Positions 42,784-52,513 of a stretch of DNA of 64,000 bases are shown in pieces (the stretch's first letter is position 1; every line of letters starts with the position of its first letter). A program made the position numbers and the translations under genes. Where the stretch lies: the NCBI GenBank assembly GCA_910584575.1, contig CAJUBG010000005.1:25230-89229 (forward strand), read 5' to 3'. Origin of the DNA: an uncultured Dorea sp. (GTDB lineage: Bacteria; Bacillota; Clostridia; Lachnospirales; Lachnospiraceae). The notes beneath the pieces were generated by a model, which saw only the letters and a program-made list of their open reading frames with translations, did not search any database and was not told the DNA's origin.

Positions 42784-45700
42784 ATGGGTGTAACGTGGAC
42801 GAAAGAGCAGCAACAGGTCATTAACTTAAGGGACAGGAATATTTTGGTGTCAGCGGCGGCAGGCTCAGGAAAGACGGCGGTTCTGGTTGAGCGTATTATC
42901 TCCATGCTGACCAGGGATAACAATCCTGTGGATGTAGATCATCTGCTGATCGTGACATTTACCGAGGCCGCAGCCGCGGAGATGAAGGAGAGGATTCGAG
43001 GGGCAATCGAGAAAGAGCTTTTGGACAATCCTGACAACGAGCATCTGAAGCAGCAGGCGACCCTGATACATAATGCACGTATCACGACGATTCACAGCTT
43101 TTGCCTGTCTGTGGTGAAGGATCATTTCCATGCCATTGATATAGAGCCGAGCTTCAGAACCGGAGAGGAGGGTGAGCTTAAGCTTTTGCGCCAGGAGGTG
43201 CTTTTAGAGCTGTTGGAGGAGAAGTACCGGCAGAAAAGCCAGAGGTTTCTGGATTTCTCTGTGGCCTACGGAAGCGGCAGGGACGACAAGAGGATAGAGG
43301 AGTTGATTCTGAAAATCTACGAGTTTTCCCGCAGTTATCCGGATCCTGAGGAATGGATTCGCAGGTGTAGGGATGCGTACCGCGCCGAAAGCCTTAAGGA
43401 GTTGGAGGAGGGCGAAGCCGTCCGACTGGCAATGGGGCATACCATGGAGTATTTAAGGGAAGCAAAGGGACTTTTGGAAACAGGGCTTTTCATCTGTCAG
43501 GAGGCAGACGGGCCTTCCGCCTATGAGACTACGCTTCTTGGCGATTCGCAGTTAATCGAGAGGCTTTTGTCTTACGATTCTTTTGAGAAAATGGCGGGGG
43601 CTATGGCAGACATTTCCTGGGGACGTCTTGCCGCCAACAGAGACAAGACGGTATCCGAGGAAAAGACAGCCCAGGTCAAGGCAATCCGAGACGAGGTTAA
43701 GGGGATTGTTAAGGACCTTACTGGCCAGTATTTTTACCAGAGCGCAGAGGATATGCTTGAAGATATTCGAACGTGCCGTCCTTTCGTGGATGAGCTTTTA
43801 GAGCTTACGCTTCTGTTTTCCGCGCAGTTTGAGGAAAAGAAGCGCAGTCAGAATATGATTGACTTCTCGGATATGGAGCAGTATGCCCTGCGGATACTGA
43901 CGGAAAAGACGGACGAGGGGTTTCGTCCGTCGGCTGTGGCGAGGGAGTATCAAGAGCAGTTTTCGGAGATTATGATTGACGAGTACCAGGACAGCAATCT
44001 GATACAGGAGACGATTCTTACCAGTATCTCAGGGGTGTCAGAAGGACGCTACAATATCTTCATGGTGGGGGATGTGAAGCAGAGCATCTACCGTTTCCGC
44101 CTGTCAAGGCCAGAGCTTTTCATGGAGAAGTTCCACACCTATGAGGTGAAGCCGCCTGAGGAGGACAAGGACGGGGCCTTAAAGAAGCAGAGGATTGATT
44201 TACATAAGAATTTCCGCAGCCGGAGGGAGGTCTTAGACAGTGTAAACTACATTTTCCGGCGGATTATGACTAGGGATTTGGGCGGGATTGTCTATGACAG
44301 CCAGGCGGCTCTGTATGTGGGCGCTGATTACAAGGAGGGTGAAAACCTTGAGACAGAGGTGCTGGTGATTGACAGTGACCTTGAGGAATGGGAGGATGGC
44401 TCATCCGGCGCCCTTACGGACAGAGAGCTTGAGGCCCGCGCAATCGCCGGACGGATACGGAGGCTTCGGGAGGAACATCAGGTTATAGATAAGAAAACGG
44501 GAGAGTTTCGGGAGGTCCGCTACTCGGATATCGTGATACTGACCAGGAGTGTGAAGGGCTTTGCGGATGTGTTTACAGAGGTGCTGAACCAAGAAGGGAT
44601 ACCCGCGTATGCAGGGACAAGGGAGGGGTATTTCGCTACTCAGGAAATCGGCGTCCTGCTGGATTATCTCCGCGTCCTTGACAACCAGCAGCAGGATATC
44701 CCTTTAGCGGCGGTTCTGGCGTCGTCCTTTGGAAATCTGACCGAAGAAGAACTTGCAATGGTAAGGAGTCAGTATAAAGAGCTTCCCTTCTGTAAGGCGG
44801 CAGCCGCTTACCGGCTTGAGGGGAATGACCCTTCAATCAGGGGAAAACTTGAGGAATGTCTGGGGCAGATGGAGGCATTTCGCAGAATCGTACCCTATAC
44901 GCCGATTCATGAACTGCTGTGGAGGATTCTCGAAGATACGGGATACGGGGACTATGTGTCTGCCCTGCCTGGGGGTGAACAGCGGCAGGCGAATCTTCAT
45001 ATGCTGGTGGAGAAGGCAAGGGCCTTTGAGTCAACCAGCTACAAGGGACTGTTCCATTTCGTGCGCTATGTCGAGCAGTTACAGAAGTATGATGTAGACT
45101 ACGGCGAGGCGAGTATCGAGGATGAACAGTCAGACACAGTGCGGATTATGACGATTCACAAGAGCAAGGGCCTTGAATTTCCCATCGTGTTTGTGGCAGG
45201 CATGGGGAAACGGTTTAATATGCAGGATGCAAGAAGCAGCGTAGCCCTTCATGCCAGGATGGGCGTAGGGCTTTCTGCCATTGATATTGACAGGAGAACA
45301 AAGAGTCCCAGTATTGTTAAGAAGGTGATGCTAAAGGAGGAGGCGCTGGAGAGCCTGGGGGAAGAACTCAGGGTGTTGTATGTTGCATTTACCAGGGCGA
45401 AAGAGAAGCTGATTATCACCGGCACAATCTCTAATTTGGAGAAGAAAACGGCGGAGTATGACAGGATTGGCGATACGAAGGAGGAGGCCCTGTCTTTTGG
45501 GCGGTTAAGCAAGGCGGTCACTTATTGGGACTGGCTGCTTCCCGCGCTTTCGGGAATTCCTTGTGATGTGCCAATCGTGAAAAAGATACTGACCTTTCAG
45601 GATATTGTGGGGGAGGAGGTGAAGGAGGAGACGAAAGGGCGCATCACGAAGGCAATGTTGGAAAGATGGGATACGGAGGCAGTATATGAGCCAGAGCTTA

Positions 45701-46422
45701 AAGAGGCCCTTAACGAGCAGTTCTCCTTCCGCTATCCCTATGCCAAGAGCCGTCATCAGAAGCTTAAATTCACGGTATCCGAGTTAAAGAAACGAGTCCA
45801 TCTGTTGGAAACCGCAGGCGGGGAGATGGAGGAGTTCGGGGAAATGCCTTACGAGGAGCCGGATGTGGTTCCTTTGATTCCTAAATTCCTTCAAGATGAG
45901 GAGGAGTTGACCGGCGCCTCACGCGGTACGGCGTACCACAGGCTTATGGAGTTGTTGGATTTTTCAAGGGAATATGACGCGGACACGCTTTTGGAAACGG
46001 TGAGACGTTACATAGAAGAAGGAAAAATGAAACAGGATATGGCGGACTGTATACGCATGGAGGATATCCTTGGCTTCCTTGAAAGTCCGGCAGGACAGAG
46101 AATGAAGGAGGCGGCGAGGAAGGGAAGGCTTTGGAGAGAGCAGCCCTTTGTCCTGGGGGTTGACGCAAGGGAAATCTATCCCGACGAGCAGGAGGGCGAG
46201 CTGATTTTAGTACAGGGAATCATTGACGTGTATTTTGAAGAAGACGACGGACTGGTGGTGCTGGATTATAAGACCGACAAGATTTTTAAGGCAGATGAGC
46301 TTACGAAGAAATACCATGCCCAGCTTGACTACTATGGTAAGGCATTGGAACAGATGACCTTAAAAAAGGTAAAGGAGAAGATGATCTATTCCTTTACCAT
46401 AAAAAAGGAGATTGAGGTGTGA
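42784..46422 (+). CDS. addA: ATP-dependent helicase/nuclease subunit A (AddA)
   Basis: A 1212-residue UvrD-type helicase with a C-terminal nuclease. Helicase motifs are VSAAAGSGKTAVLVERI (Walker A), IDEYQDSN (Walker B), VGDVKQSIYRFR (motif III), TIHKSKGLEFPIVF (motif V) and LRVLYVAFTRAKEKL (motif VI). The RecB nuclease core near the end is VVLDYKTDKI. Length and order are typical for AddA. It follows addB by 3 bases and precedes a small DUF1294 gene by 6. Confidence 0.96.
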   Translation: MGVTWTKEQQQVINLRDRNILVSAAAGSGKTAVLVERIISMLTRDNNPVDVDHLLIVTFTEAAAAEMKERIRGAIEKELLDNPDNEHLKQQATLIHNARITTIHSFCLSVVKDHFHAIDIEPSFRTGEEGELKLLRQEVLLELLEEKYRQKSQRFLDFSVAYGSGRDDKRIEELILKIYEFSRSYPDPEEWIRRCRDAYRAESLKELEEGEAVRLAMGHTMEYLREAKGLLETGLFICQEADGPSAYETTLLGDSQLIERLLSYDSFEKMAGAMADISWGRLAANRDKTVSEEKTAQVKAIRDEVKGIVKDLTGQYFYQSAEDMLEDIRTCRPFVDELLELTLLFSAQFEEKKRSQNMIDFSDMEQYALRILTEKTDEGFRPSAVAREYQEQFSEIMIDEYQDSNLIQETILTSISGVSEGRYNIFMVGDVKQSIYRFRLSRPELFMEKFHTYEVKPPEEDKDGALKKQRIDLHKNFRSRREVLDSVNYIFRRIMTRDLGGIVYDSQAALYVGADYKEGENLETEVLVIDSDLEEWEDGSSGALTDRELEARAIAGRIRRLREEHQVIDKKTGEFREVRYSDIVILTRSVKGFADVFTEVLNQEGIPAYAGTREGYFATQEIGVLLDYLRVLDNQQQDIPLAAVLASSFGNLTEEELAMVRSQYKELPFCKAAAAYRLEGNDPSIRGKLEECLGQMEAFRRIVPYTPIHELLWRILEDTGYGDYVSALPGGEQRQANLHMLVEKARAFESTSYKGLFHFVRYVEQLQKYDVDYGEASIEDEQSDTVRIMTIHKSKGLEFPIVFVAGMGKRFNMQDARSSVALHARMGVGLSAIDIDRRTKSPSIVKKVMLKEEALESLGEELRVLYVAFTRAKEKLIITGTISNLEKKTAEYDRIGDTKEEALSFGRLSKAVTYWDWLLPALSGIPCDVPIVKKILTFQDIVGEEVKEETKGRITKAMLERWDTEAVYEPELKEALNEQFSFRYPYAKSRHQKLKFTVSELKKRVHLLETAGGEMEEFGEMPYEEPDVVPLIPKFLQDEEELTGASRGTAYHRLMELLDFSREYDADTLLETVRRYIEEGKMKQDMADCIRMEDILGFLESPAGQRMKEAARKGRLWREQPFVLGVDAREIYPDEQEGELILVQGIIDVYFEEDDGLVVLDYKTDKIFKADELTKKYHAQLDYYGKALEQMTLKKVKEKMIYSFTIKKEIEV

Positions 46423-46428
46423 GGGAGG

Positions 46429-46716
46429 ATGCCTGAGGAACTATTATGGATTTTTGCGGCTTTTCTGATTGTGATGAATGTGATTGGCTTCGCGGTATTT
46501 GGCTATGATAAGCGCTGTGCTGTGAGGCATCGGTGGCGGGTGCCGGAGAATACGTTGTTTCTGATTGCCCTCCTTGGGGGCAGCCTTGGGAGTTATGCCG
46601 GAATGAAGGTATTCCGGCATAAGACGCGCCATCTAAAGTTCAGGATTGGAATACCGGTTATTTTACTGGCGCAATGGGCGGGTGTTTTTTGGACCATACA
46701 GAAATTCATGAAATAA
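46429..46716 (+). CDS. DUF1294 small membrane protein
   Basis: A 95-residue membrane protein of the DUF1294 family (function unknown). It has hydrophobic segments at about residues 6-24, 44-60 and 76-90, and the family motif FGYDKRCAVRHRWRVPENTL and LALLGGSLGSYAGMK-like pattern (here IALLGGSLGSYAGM), then HKTRHLKF. It follows addA by 6 bases and is probably co-transcribed with it. The next gene has its own promoter. Confidence 0.85.
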   Translation: MPEELLWIFAAFLIVMNVIGFAVFGYDKRCAVRHRWRVPENTLFLIALLGGSLGSYAGMKVFRHKTRHLKFRIGIPVILLAQWAGVFWTIQKFMK

Positions 46717-46721
46717 ATATC

Positions 46722-46750
46722 TTGATATTTGTACCGCCCTGTGTTATCCT
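46722..46750 (+). promoter_or_regulatory. Promoter of the ABC-F gene leader
   Basis: TTGATA (46722-46727) and TATCCT (46745-46750) with a 17-base spacer. Initiation near 46757 would give a leader of about 290 bases before the ABC-F start, containing the uORF and two hairpins. The 331-base gap between genes is thus a regulatory leader. Confidence 0.55.
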
Positions 46751-46783
46751 GTCTTCAGAATATGACAGATTGGAGATGAAAGG

Positions 46784-46804
46784 ATGAAGAAGATTTCTTG
46801 CTAA
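46784..46804 (+). promoter_or_regulatory. Short leader-peptide ORF (MKKISC)
   Basis: ATG at 46784 opens a six-codon frame, MKKISC and stop, with GGAG 8 bases upstream, an unusually good ribosome site for so short a frame. Its position just downstream of a promoter and just upstream of a terminator-like hairpin is the layout of ribosome-stalling leaders that control antibiotic resistance genes. Function is inferred. Confidence 0.5.
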
Positions 46805-46814
46805 AAGGTGTAAC

Positions 46815-46855
46815 TGCATAACAAGGGACGCGGAATTATATTCCGTCTTTTTGTT
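46815..46855 (+). terminator. Leader hairpin 1 (possible attenuator)
   Basis: CGGAA and TTCCG form the core around a short loop; the stem extends imperfectly outwards to AACAA/TTGTT. TCTTTTTGTT follows the core. It starts 11 bases after the uORF stop, so a stalled ribosome could affect it. Confidence 0.5.
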
Positions 46856-46951
46856 GTGCCGATAGCAGGAAAGTCAGACATCCCTTCATTTTGGAAATAG
46901 TAACAGAAGCAATGCATCCTCTCTAAGTGGGTCATTGTGCGTATTTCTTGA

Positions 46952-46982
46952 GGCTGTAAGGAGACTTTCTTGCAGCTTTTTT
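46952..46982 (+). terminator. Leader hairpin 2 (intrinsic terminator)
   Basis: GGCTGTAAG (46952-46960) pairs with CTTGCAGCT (46969-46977) through 9 base pairs including two G-U pairs, with an 8-base loop, followed by TTTTTT. It ends about 50 bases before the ABC-F ribosome site and has no gene upstream to terminate other than the leader. Confidence 0.6.
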
Positions 46983-47047
46983 CGTATCTTTTATTGGTTT
47001 TCCTATTGTGGGAGAGCCGGATACGGATGGACGGGAGGTGCGTATAT

Positions 47048-48526
47048 ATGGCAATGATAGATGTGGTGGATTTGAGTTTTTCATATGAGGGCAGTTCTGA
47101 CGAGGTGTTTAGAGGTGTTTCCTTTCGGATTGATACGGACTGGAAGCTAGGCTTCGTGGGACGCAACGGGCGGGGCAAGACTACGTTTTTGAAGCTTCTT
47201 TTAGGAGAGTATAAGTATCAGGGACGGATTGTATCCAGTACCAAATTCATTTATTTTCCCTATGAGGTGAAGGAAAAAGAACGGATGACTTTAACGCTTC
47301 TGGAGGAAATGAACCCTCAGTTTGAGGAATGGCAGTTATTTCGGGAGTTGAATCTTTTAGGTGTGGACGCAGAGGTCTTATATCGTCCGTTTTGTACATT
47401 GAGCTATGGAGAGCAGGAGAAGGTGCTGCTTGCGGCTCTGTTTCTGGGGGAGGATCGTTTTCTTTTAATCGACGAGCCGACCAACCATCTGGATGTGGAG
47501 GCCCGAAGGCAGATTGCACGATATTTGAATAAGAAGAAGGGATTTATATTGGTTTCCCATGACCGGAATTTCCTGGATTCCTGTGTGGATCATATCCTTT
47601 CGATTAATAAGATGAATATTGAGGTGCAGAAGGGGAATTTTGGCTCATGGTATGCCAACAAAGAGGCCAGGGATCGGTTAGAGGCAGAAAAGAATCAGAA
47701 GCTAGAGTCAGAGGTGAAGCGGCTTAAGGAAGCGGCGAGACAGTCTTCCGGATGGTCTGACCAGGTGGAAAAGAGTAAGAAGGGGCAGCGTGTGGCAGGG
47801 CTTCGTCCCGATCGGGGACATATTGGGCACAAGGCGGCGAAGATGATGAAGCGTGCCAAGGTATTGGAAAACCGCCGGCAGCAGGCTGTTGAGGAGAAGT
47901 CGAAGCTGCTTAAGAATATTGACACTATGGATGCGCTCAAGATGCGCCCGCTTGCCTACCATGGGGATTTGATGGCGGAATTTAAGGATGTGTCGGTTTA
48001 TTATGACGAGAAGAAGGTATGCCAAGGAATTACATTTGACCTTCGCCAGGGAGAGAGGGTCTGTCTTTCCGGCAGGAATGGATGCGGGAAGTCCAGTATT
48101 TTGAAGCTGCTGCTTGGAGAGGGGCTTACGTTTGAGGGAAATGTCCATGTGGGCCTGGGACTTAAGATTTCGTATATTTCTCAGGATACGTCGTTTCTTA
48201 GAGGGAGTCTGAGGGAGATAGCCGTGGAGTATGGGCTTGAGGAGAGTCTGTTTAAGGCGGTGCTTCGCAAGCTGGATTTTAACAGAGAGCAGTTTGAAAA
48301 GGATGTGAGCCTTTATAGCGCGGGGCAAAAAAAGAAGGTGCTGCTTGCAAAGAGTCTGTGCGAGCAGGCGCATCTGTATGTGTGGGATGAACCGTTGAAT
48401 TATATTGACGTGCTGTCACGGGTTCAGATTGAGGAGTTGCTGCTGAAATGGCGGCCAACGCTTCTGTTTGTAGAGCATGACGCGGCCTTTCGGGAGAATG
48501 TGGCTACGAGGGTGGTGGAGATGTAG
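47048..48526 (+). CDS. Lsa-family ABC-F ribosomal protection protein
   Basis: A 492-residue ABC-F ATPase closely resembling Lsa proteins, which protect the ribosome from lincosamides, streptogramin A and pleuromutilins. It has no membrane segments. Two ABC domains show Walker A VGRNGRGKTTFL and LSGRNGCGKSSIL, signatures LSYGEQEKVLLAAL and YSAGQKKKVLLAKSL, and Walker B LLIDEPTNHLD and VWDEPLNYIDVL. A linker with WSDQVEKSKKG and GHIGHKAAKMMKRAK, characteristic of Lsa, separates them. The ATG at 47048 has GGGAGGTG upstream; earlier in-frame ATGs at 46970 and 47027 lack one. A leader with uORF and hairpins suggests drug-induced attenuation. Actual resistance would need testing. Confidence 0.9.
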   Translation: MAMIDVVDLSFSYEGSSDEVFRGVSFRIDTDWKLGFVGRNGRGKTTFLKLLLGEYKYQGRIVSSTKFIYFPYEVKEKERMTLTLLEEMNPQFEEWQLFRELNLLGVDAEVLYRPFCTLSYGEQEKVLLAALFLGEDRFLLIDEPTNHLDVEARRQIARYLNKKKGFILVSHDRNFLDSCVDHILSINKMNIEVQKGNFGSWYANKEARDRLEAEKNQKLESEVKRLKEAARQSSGWSDQVEKSKKGQRVAGLRPDRGHIGHKAAKMMKRAKVLENRRQQAVEEKSKLLKNIDTMDALKMRPLAYHGDLMAEFKDVSVYYDEKKVCQGITFDLRQGERVCLSGRNGCGKSSILKLLLGEGLTFEGNVHVGLGLKISYISQDTSFLRGSLREIAVEYGLEESLFKAVLRKLDFNREQFEKDVSLYSAGQKKKVLLAKSLCEQAHLYVWDEPLNYIDVLSRVQIEELLLKWRPTLLFVEHDAAFRENVATRVVEM

Positions 48527-48573
48527 GGAGGTTGCGTGCAAGGTGGATGTTTCAGTCACATGAGTAAAAAAGA

Positions 48574-48602
48574 TTGAAAAACTGCTTTATGTATGGTAGA
48601 TT
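48574..48602 (+). promoter_or_regulatory. Promoter of the CHAT cassette
   Basis: TTGAAA (48574-48579) and TAGATT (48597-48602), 17 bases apart, with TGG just before the -10 box as an extended element. Initiation near 48609 excludes a translation start at 48593 and supports the ATG at 48638. Confidence 0.55.
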
Positions 48603-48637
48603 TAAGAAAAATATTGGAAAGGCGGGGAAAGGGGAAA

Positions 48638-49009
48638 ATGCGGATAAAATTGGATGGGGAACTGTTTCAGCAGGAAGAAATGGAGGAATTGGTGCAGGAA
48701 CTGGAAAAAAGAGGGATTGTTTTGCAGACCGTGAAAAAAGTCGGGACAAGGCAGAAGGGAATCTTAGATGAGGTAGAAATCATATCATTGATTGCAATTA
48801 TCGCGGAAAGTTTTTTGCCGATAGTGATTGAGGTTGTGTACAATTACGTAAAAATGCATAAAAAGGAAAATACCGTGATTGATATCGAACAGAAGGAACC
48901 TGGCGGTCAGAAGAAAAAGATTACGGTTTATATGGATAAGGAATTGCCCTCCCTCGATATTCAAGCGAAGGAGAACGGAGACATCCATATTTTTGTCACA
49001 AAAGAATAA
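48638..49009 (+). CDS. Small membrane protein preceding the CHAT protease (EACC1-like layout)
   Basis: A 123-residue protein not confidently assigned. The first 45 residues look like a beta-alpha-beta unit (RIKLDGELFQQEEMEELVQE, then GIVLQTVKKV). A single hydrophobic helix follows (EIISLIAIIAESFLPIVIEV), then a basic loop and a strand-rich tail (TVIDIEQKE, KKITVYMD, DIHIFVTKE). This order resembles effector-associated constant components (EACC1) that accompany CHAT or caspase-like effectors in bacterial conflict systems, but the match is by layout only. The ATG at 48638 follows AAAGGGG and the promoter at 48574. It precedes the CHAT gene by 24 bases, with no other gene in the unit. Confidence 0.6.
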   Translation: MRIKLDGELFQQEEMEELVQELEKRGIVLQTVKKVGTRQKGILDEVEIISLIAIIAESFLPIVIEVVYNYVKMHKKENTVIDIEQKEPGGQKKKITVYMDKELPSLDIQAKENGDIHIFVTKE

Positions 49010-49033
49010 GGCAATTTAAAGGAGATGGGGGGA

Positions 49034-52000
49034 ATGGAAAAAGAATGTACTTATAGGAAAGTAACGGACTGTCTGGAATCAGCATTGGAATATTGGGGAC
49101 GAGGAGATTTAGAAAAATCGCTGGCGCGGTTTGATGCGGCGGAGAAGGCGGCTTGGATTGCAGAGGGAGAAATTCCGCAGGAGATGTCATTCCGGTATCA
49201 GATGTCAAAGTTCATCAAATATGGAATTGGAATATACTATTCAGGTAATCCATGGGCGAAGGAGGCAGAAAGGGTTTTCTTACTCCTTATCAGAATAATC
49301 GATATGTCGTCGCAGGATTTAAATTATGAAAAAGCTGTTGTTTTTAATAATTTAGGTGTTATTTATATAGAGAATGACAGGACAGAGGAAGCATACAAGG
49401 CATTTCGGACAGCAAATGGGATGATGAGGAAAGTCTGTGTATTGCCTGATTATGTGTCGCAAACCCTATTTTATCGGTTGTACTATTTAAATCTTCGCAA
49501 TTTGGCGTGTAGCAGCCAAAAACTGTTGAATTACGGGGAGGCAGAGGAGTACTATAAGTTGGCCATCCGTGTGCAATATGAGCTTTCTGATAGGGATGAT
49601 GTGGGATTAATAGAGACTATGTTCCAACTGGAGGAGTTATATTTGGAACAGCATCAGACCGATAAGGCATTCAAGGTGAAAGATGCAGTGGTTGCGGTGG
49701 GGGATGGAATGCAAGAGTTTCCTGCCTCCGTGTATCATAAATTTATCTTTTATTATTGTGTCATTTTAGAACAGAAGGACATGTGGGAGGATATGCTGAA
49801 ATTAATCTGCAACAGTTACCAATGGATGGAGGAAACACAGGCATCTGCGGAAATCCGGTACCGGATTCTGCAAATGGAATATGACGGATGGCTGGAGATT
49901 GGAAGGCTGGATGAATGTCTGAGGGTGACGGAGAAAATAAAGGATTTGATAGAAGCGGAACCTGGAAGAATTGTTGCCAGCGGCAAAGAGTTATACAAAA
50001 TGCGGGCGGAAATCCTGGATGATCAGGGCGATACGGAGGAGGCGGTACAAAATTTTAAGCGGTCTTTTCAGGAGTATGAAAAAGAAGAAAAAAAGGATGT
50101 TTGGTGGGAAATTAACTATTGGACAAGTTTGGGTTTGACATATATCTATGGATATCATTATGATGAGGCCAAGGAGGTGTTGAGCCGTGCAATCGTGTTA
50201 GCGGAGAAAATATCGGTCAGCAGGGAAGAATATAAATTTGCTTTGCTTCCGGTTTATCTAAATATGGGATTGCTCTATATGCGGACGATGGAATATGATA
50301 AGGCAGAGCATTATCTCTTTGCTGCTCTTAATTTGTGTAGACATAAAGACAATGGGAAGGACATGTCGGGGGATGAATTGAAAATTATCATTAATTTGGC
50401 GTGGCTATATTTGAGTATGTCGCAGTTTGAACGGGCAGTTTACTATGCCCGTATGGCCATGCAGCGTATAGAGGATAATCCACATATCGGGAAATTGAAC
50501 TCCTTTGTGGAGATATATCAGGTTTTATCCTTGGCATATGCCAGACAGGGGAATGAGGAAGAAGGACTGCGTTGGATTGATGAAGCGATCGCTATAATGG
50601 GGGATGCCGCTTCCGTTGCGTTATGTCGTTGTTTTTGCCTGAAGGGTATTATTTTGAGTCATACAGACAGGGCGGCTTCGTTGGAATTCTATCGGGCATC
50701 ATTAGATATGCTTTATGAGTTAAAGCTTGAGAATACTTATTTATTTTTTGAGATTCTGGCCAATAAATTAGGGAGTGAGGAACACATTCGTATGGAGGAT
50801 GTGGAAGCCCTGAAAAAAGCGGTGGAAAACAATAGTATTTCGGCTTCCTATTATAAGGTAAATGCATTTGCTGACATTGTGAGGGGAAGCCTGTCCGTCG
50901 GTAATTTTGAGGATGCGCTATATTATTCTGCGCAGGCTCTTGAAATATATAAGCGAGTTATAATGGAAGCGCTAGAGTACGGGGGCGTGGAGAATCTTGT
51001 CAACCATAAAAAGACAATGAGACTTTTTTATCAGCTTTTTTTCATTGTCTTAATGGATGAAAGGCAGGATTTATCGGATATTCCGGAAAATTCGCAACTT
51101 TTTTCGTGGATGCAGAATTATAAAATAGGAGATTACTATTTGCTGCGGCAAATTAGACGGCAGCTTGGAGCCGATGAGACAGATCGGTATCATTTGGCTT
51201 TGGAACTGAATTATTTGAACTTTATGACGGAGTTTTGCCATGAGAAGCCGCAAACAGAGTATAGGCATAAGCTTCTGCTGGAAAAGTCGGAGACAGAATA
51301 TTGGAGCCATAGAAAAGAGGAATACAGTGGGCTGGCAGACAATGCGGAGCAATATGAAGGCTTTTGGTGCATGGATTATTACTGCCCAGAGGATAAAGGA
51401 ATTATAACTCATGCACAGGGGTTTGTAATTGTCTGGAAGTATACGGAGCCGCAGAATAAGAAGGTAATGAGAATTGGAGATGTCGCATTAATAAAGAGAA
51501 GCATTCTACAACTGCGAGATGTTATAGTGAGGGATCAATCTACCCAGAGACAGGAACAGAATTTGTACCAGCTTTTGCTGGAACCGGTTATGAAAGAAAT
51601 GCCATATTTGAAAGAAGTCCGTCGGTTTATTATTTGCCCTGACGGTATGCTTGCTTTGGTTCCATTTGAAATACTGCTGGGAATGGACAGTAGGATTTTG
51701 TATATTCCGTTTTTGGAGCTTTTGTGCATGGAAAAAATGCAGGATACGGGAAGGGCAGTTGTAGGCGGCAGTCCGGTGATCACAAAAAACAATCCATTTG
51801 GGGTGTTTCCGCTTCAATATTCAGAGGAAGAATGCGCAAAGGCGGCTGACGCACTGCATTCTGTCGGATATACAGTTGAAATCCTTTCGGGAAATGGGGA
51901 AAAAGAGGGCGGTCCATTTTCCAAAGAAAATTTTCTTGGCAGTATAGAAAAAGGGAATGTTTCCATTTTACATTTATCAAGCCATGGGTTCTATCGCGAG

Positions 52001-52513
52001 CAGGATAACCTGGAGCTGTATACAAGAAACCGTAATGAGAGAGATAACCCATATAGAAGATGCGGAATTATCATGAACGATACGGTTGGCGAGAATGGAT
52101 ATTGCTTTACTCAATCGGTGGTATCCGGCGAGGATATTTTGCGGATGGATTTGAAGAATACACGTCTGGTTGTGCTGTCAACATGTGTGTCAGGACTTGG
52201 GAGTGCTGAAAGCGGCGAGTGGCTGACAGGGCTGCAAAGAGCTTTCATGATAGCCGGTGCAGAAAATATGATTGTATCTTTATGGGAGGTAGAAGAAGAA
52301 TCAACGGCAGTTTTGATGGATTATTTTTATGGATATATAAAAGAAGGGATGACCTTTGATATGGCACTTGGAAAGGCAAAAAGGGCTTTGATTCGCTATC
52401 AAGGCGGGATATATAGCACGCCATTTTACTGGGCGGGGTTTATCTATATCGGGCGGATAGAAAATATAGGGTACAACTGTCATAAGAGTGAAGCTGGAAA
52501 GTCCATGATTTAA
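49034..52513 (+). CDS. TPR-CHAT protease (caspase-like)
   Basis: A 1159-residue protein. About residues 10-720 are helical tetratricopeptide-like repeats (YEKAVVFNNLGVIYIENDRT, AEHYLFAALNLCRHKDN, AVYYARMAMQRIE and others). The C-terminal 330 residues form a CHAT domain of the caspase/separase clan. The catalytic His984 is in LHLSSHGFY and Cys1051 in VLSTCVSGLG; QRAFMIAGAENMIVSLWEVEEE and KAKRALIRY are typical CHAT ends. Both catalytic residues are intact. GGAG lies 9 bases before the ATG at 49034; another ATG at 49025 abuts that site. TPR-CHAT proteins act as activatable proteases in antiphage and death pathways. The substrate here is unknown; the small membrane protein upstream is a candidate partner. 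Confidence 0.85.
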   Translation: MEKECTYRKVTDCLESALEYWGRGDLEKSLARFDAAEKAAWIAEGEIPQEMSFRYQMSKFIKYGIGIYYSGNPWAKEAERVFLLLIRIIDMSSQDLNYEKAVVFNNLGVIYIENDRTEEAYKAFRTANGMMRKVCVLPDYVSQTLFYRLYYLNLRNLACSSQKLLNYGEAEEYYKLAIRVQYELSDRDDVGLIETMFQLEELYLEQHQTDKAFKVKDAVVAVGDGMQEFPASVYHKFIFYYCVILEQKDMWEDMLKLICNSYQWMEETQASAEIRYRILQMEYDGWLEIGRLDECLRVTEKIKDLIEAEPGRIVASGKELYKMRAEILDDQGDTEEAVQNFKRSFQEYEKEEKKDVWWEINYWTSLGLTYIYGYHYDEAKEVLSRAIVLAEKISVSREEYKFALLPVYLNMGLLYMRTMEYDKAEHYLFAALNLCRHKDNGKDMSGDELKIIINLAWLYLSMSQFERAVYYARMAMQRIEDNPHIGKLNSFVEIYQVLSLAYARQGNEEEGLRWIDEAIAIMGDAASVALCRCFCLKGIILSHTDRAASLEFYRASLDMLYELKLENTYLFFEILANKLGSEEHIRMEDVEALKKAVENNSISASYYKVNAFADIVRGSLSVGNFEDALYYSAQALEIYKRVIMEALEYGGVENLVNHKKTMRLFYQLFFIVLMDERQDLSDIPENSQLFSWMQNYKIGDYYLLRQIRRQLGADETDRYHLALELNYLNFMTEFCHEKPQTEYRHKLLLEKSETEYWSHRKEEYSGLADNAEQYEGFWCMDYYCPEDKGIITHAQGFVIVWKYTEPQNKKVMRIGDVALIKRSILQLRDVIVRDQSTQRQEQNLYQLLLEPVMKEMPYLKEVRRFIICPDGMLALVPFEILLGMDSRILYIPFLELLCMEKMQDTGRAVVGGSPVITKNNPFGVFPLQYSEEECAKAADALHSVGYTVEILSGNGEKEGGPFSKENFLGSIEKGNVSILHLSSHGFYREQDNLELYTRNRNERDNPYRRCGIIMNDTVGENGYCFTQSVVSGEDILRMDLKNTRLVVLSTCVSGLGSAESGEWLTGLQRAFMIAGAENMIVSLWEVEEESTAVLMDYFYGYIKEGMTFDMALGKAKRALIRYQGGIYSTPFYWAGFIYIGRIENIGYNCHKSEAGKSMI

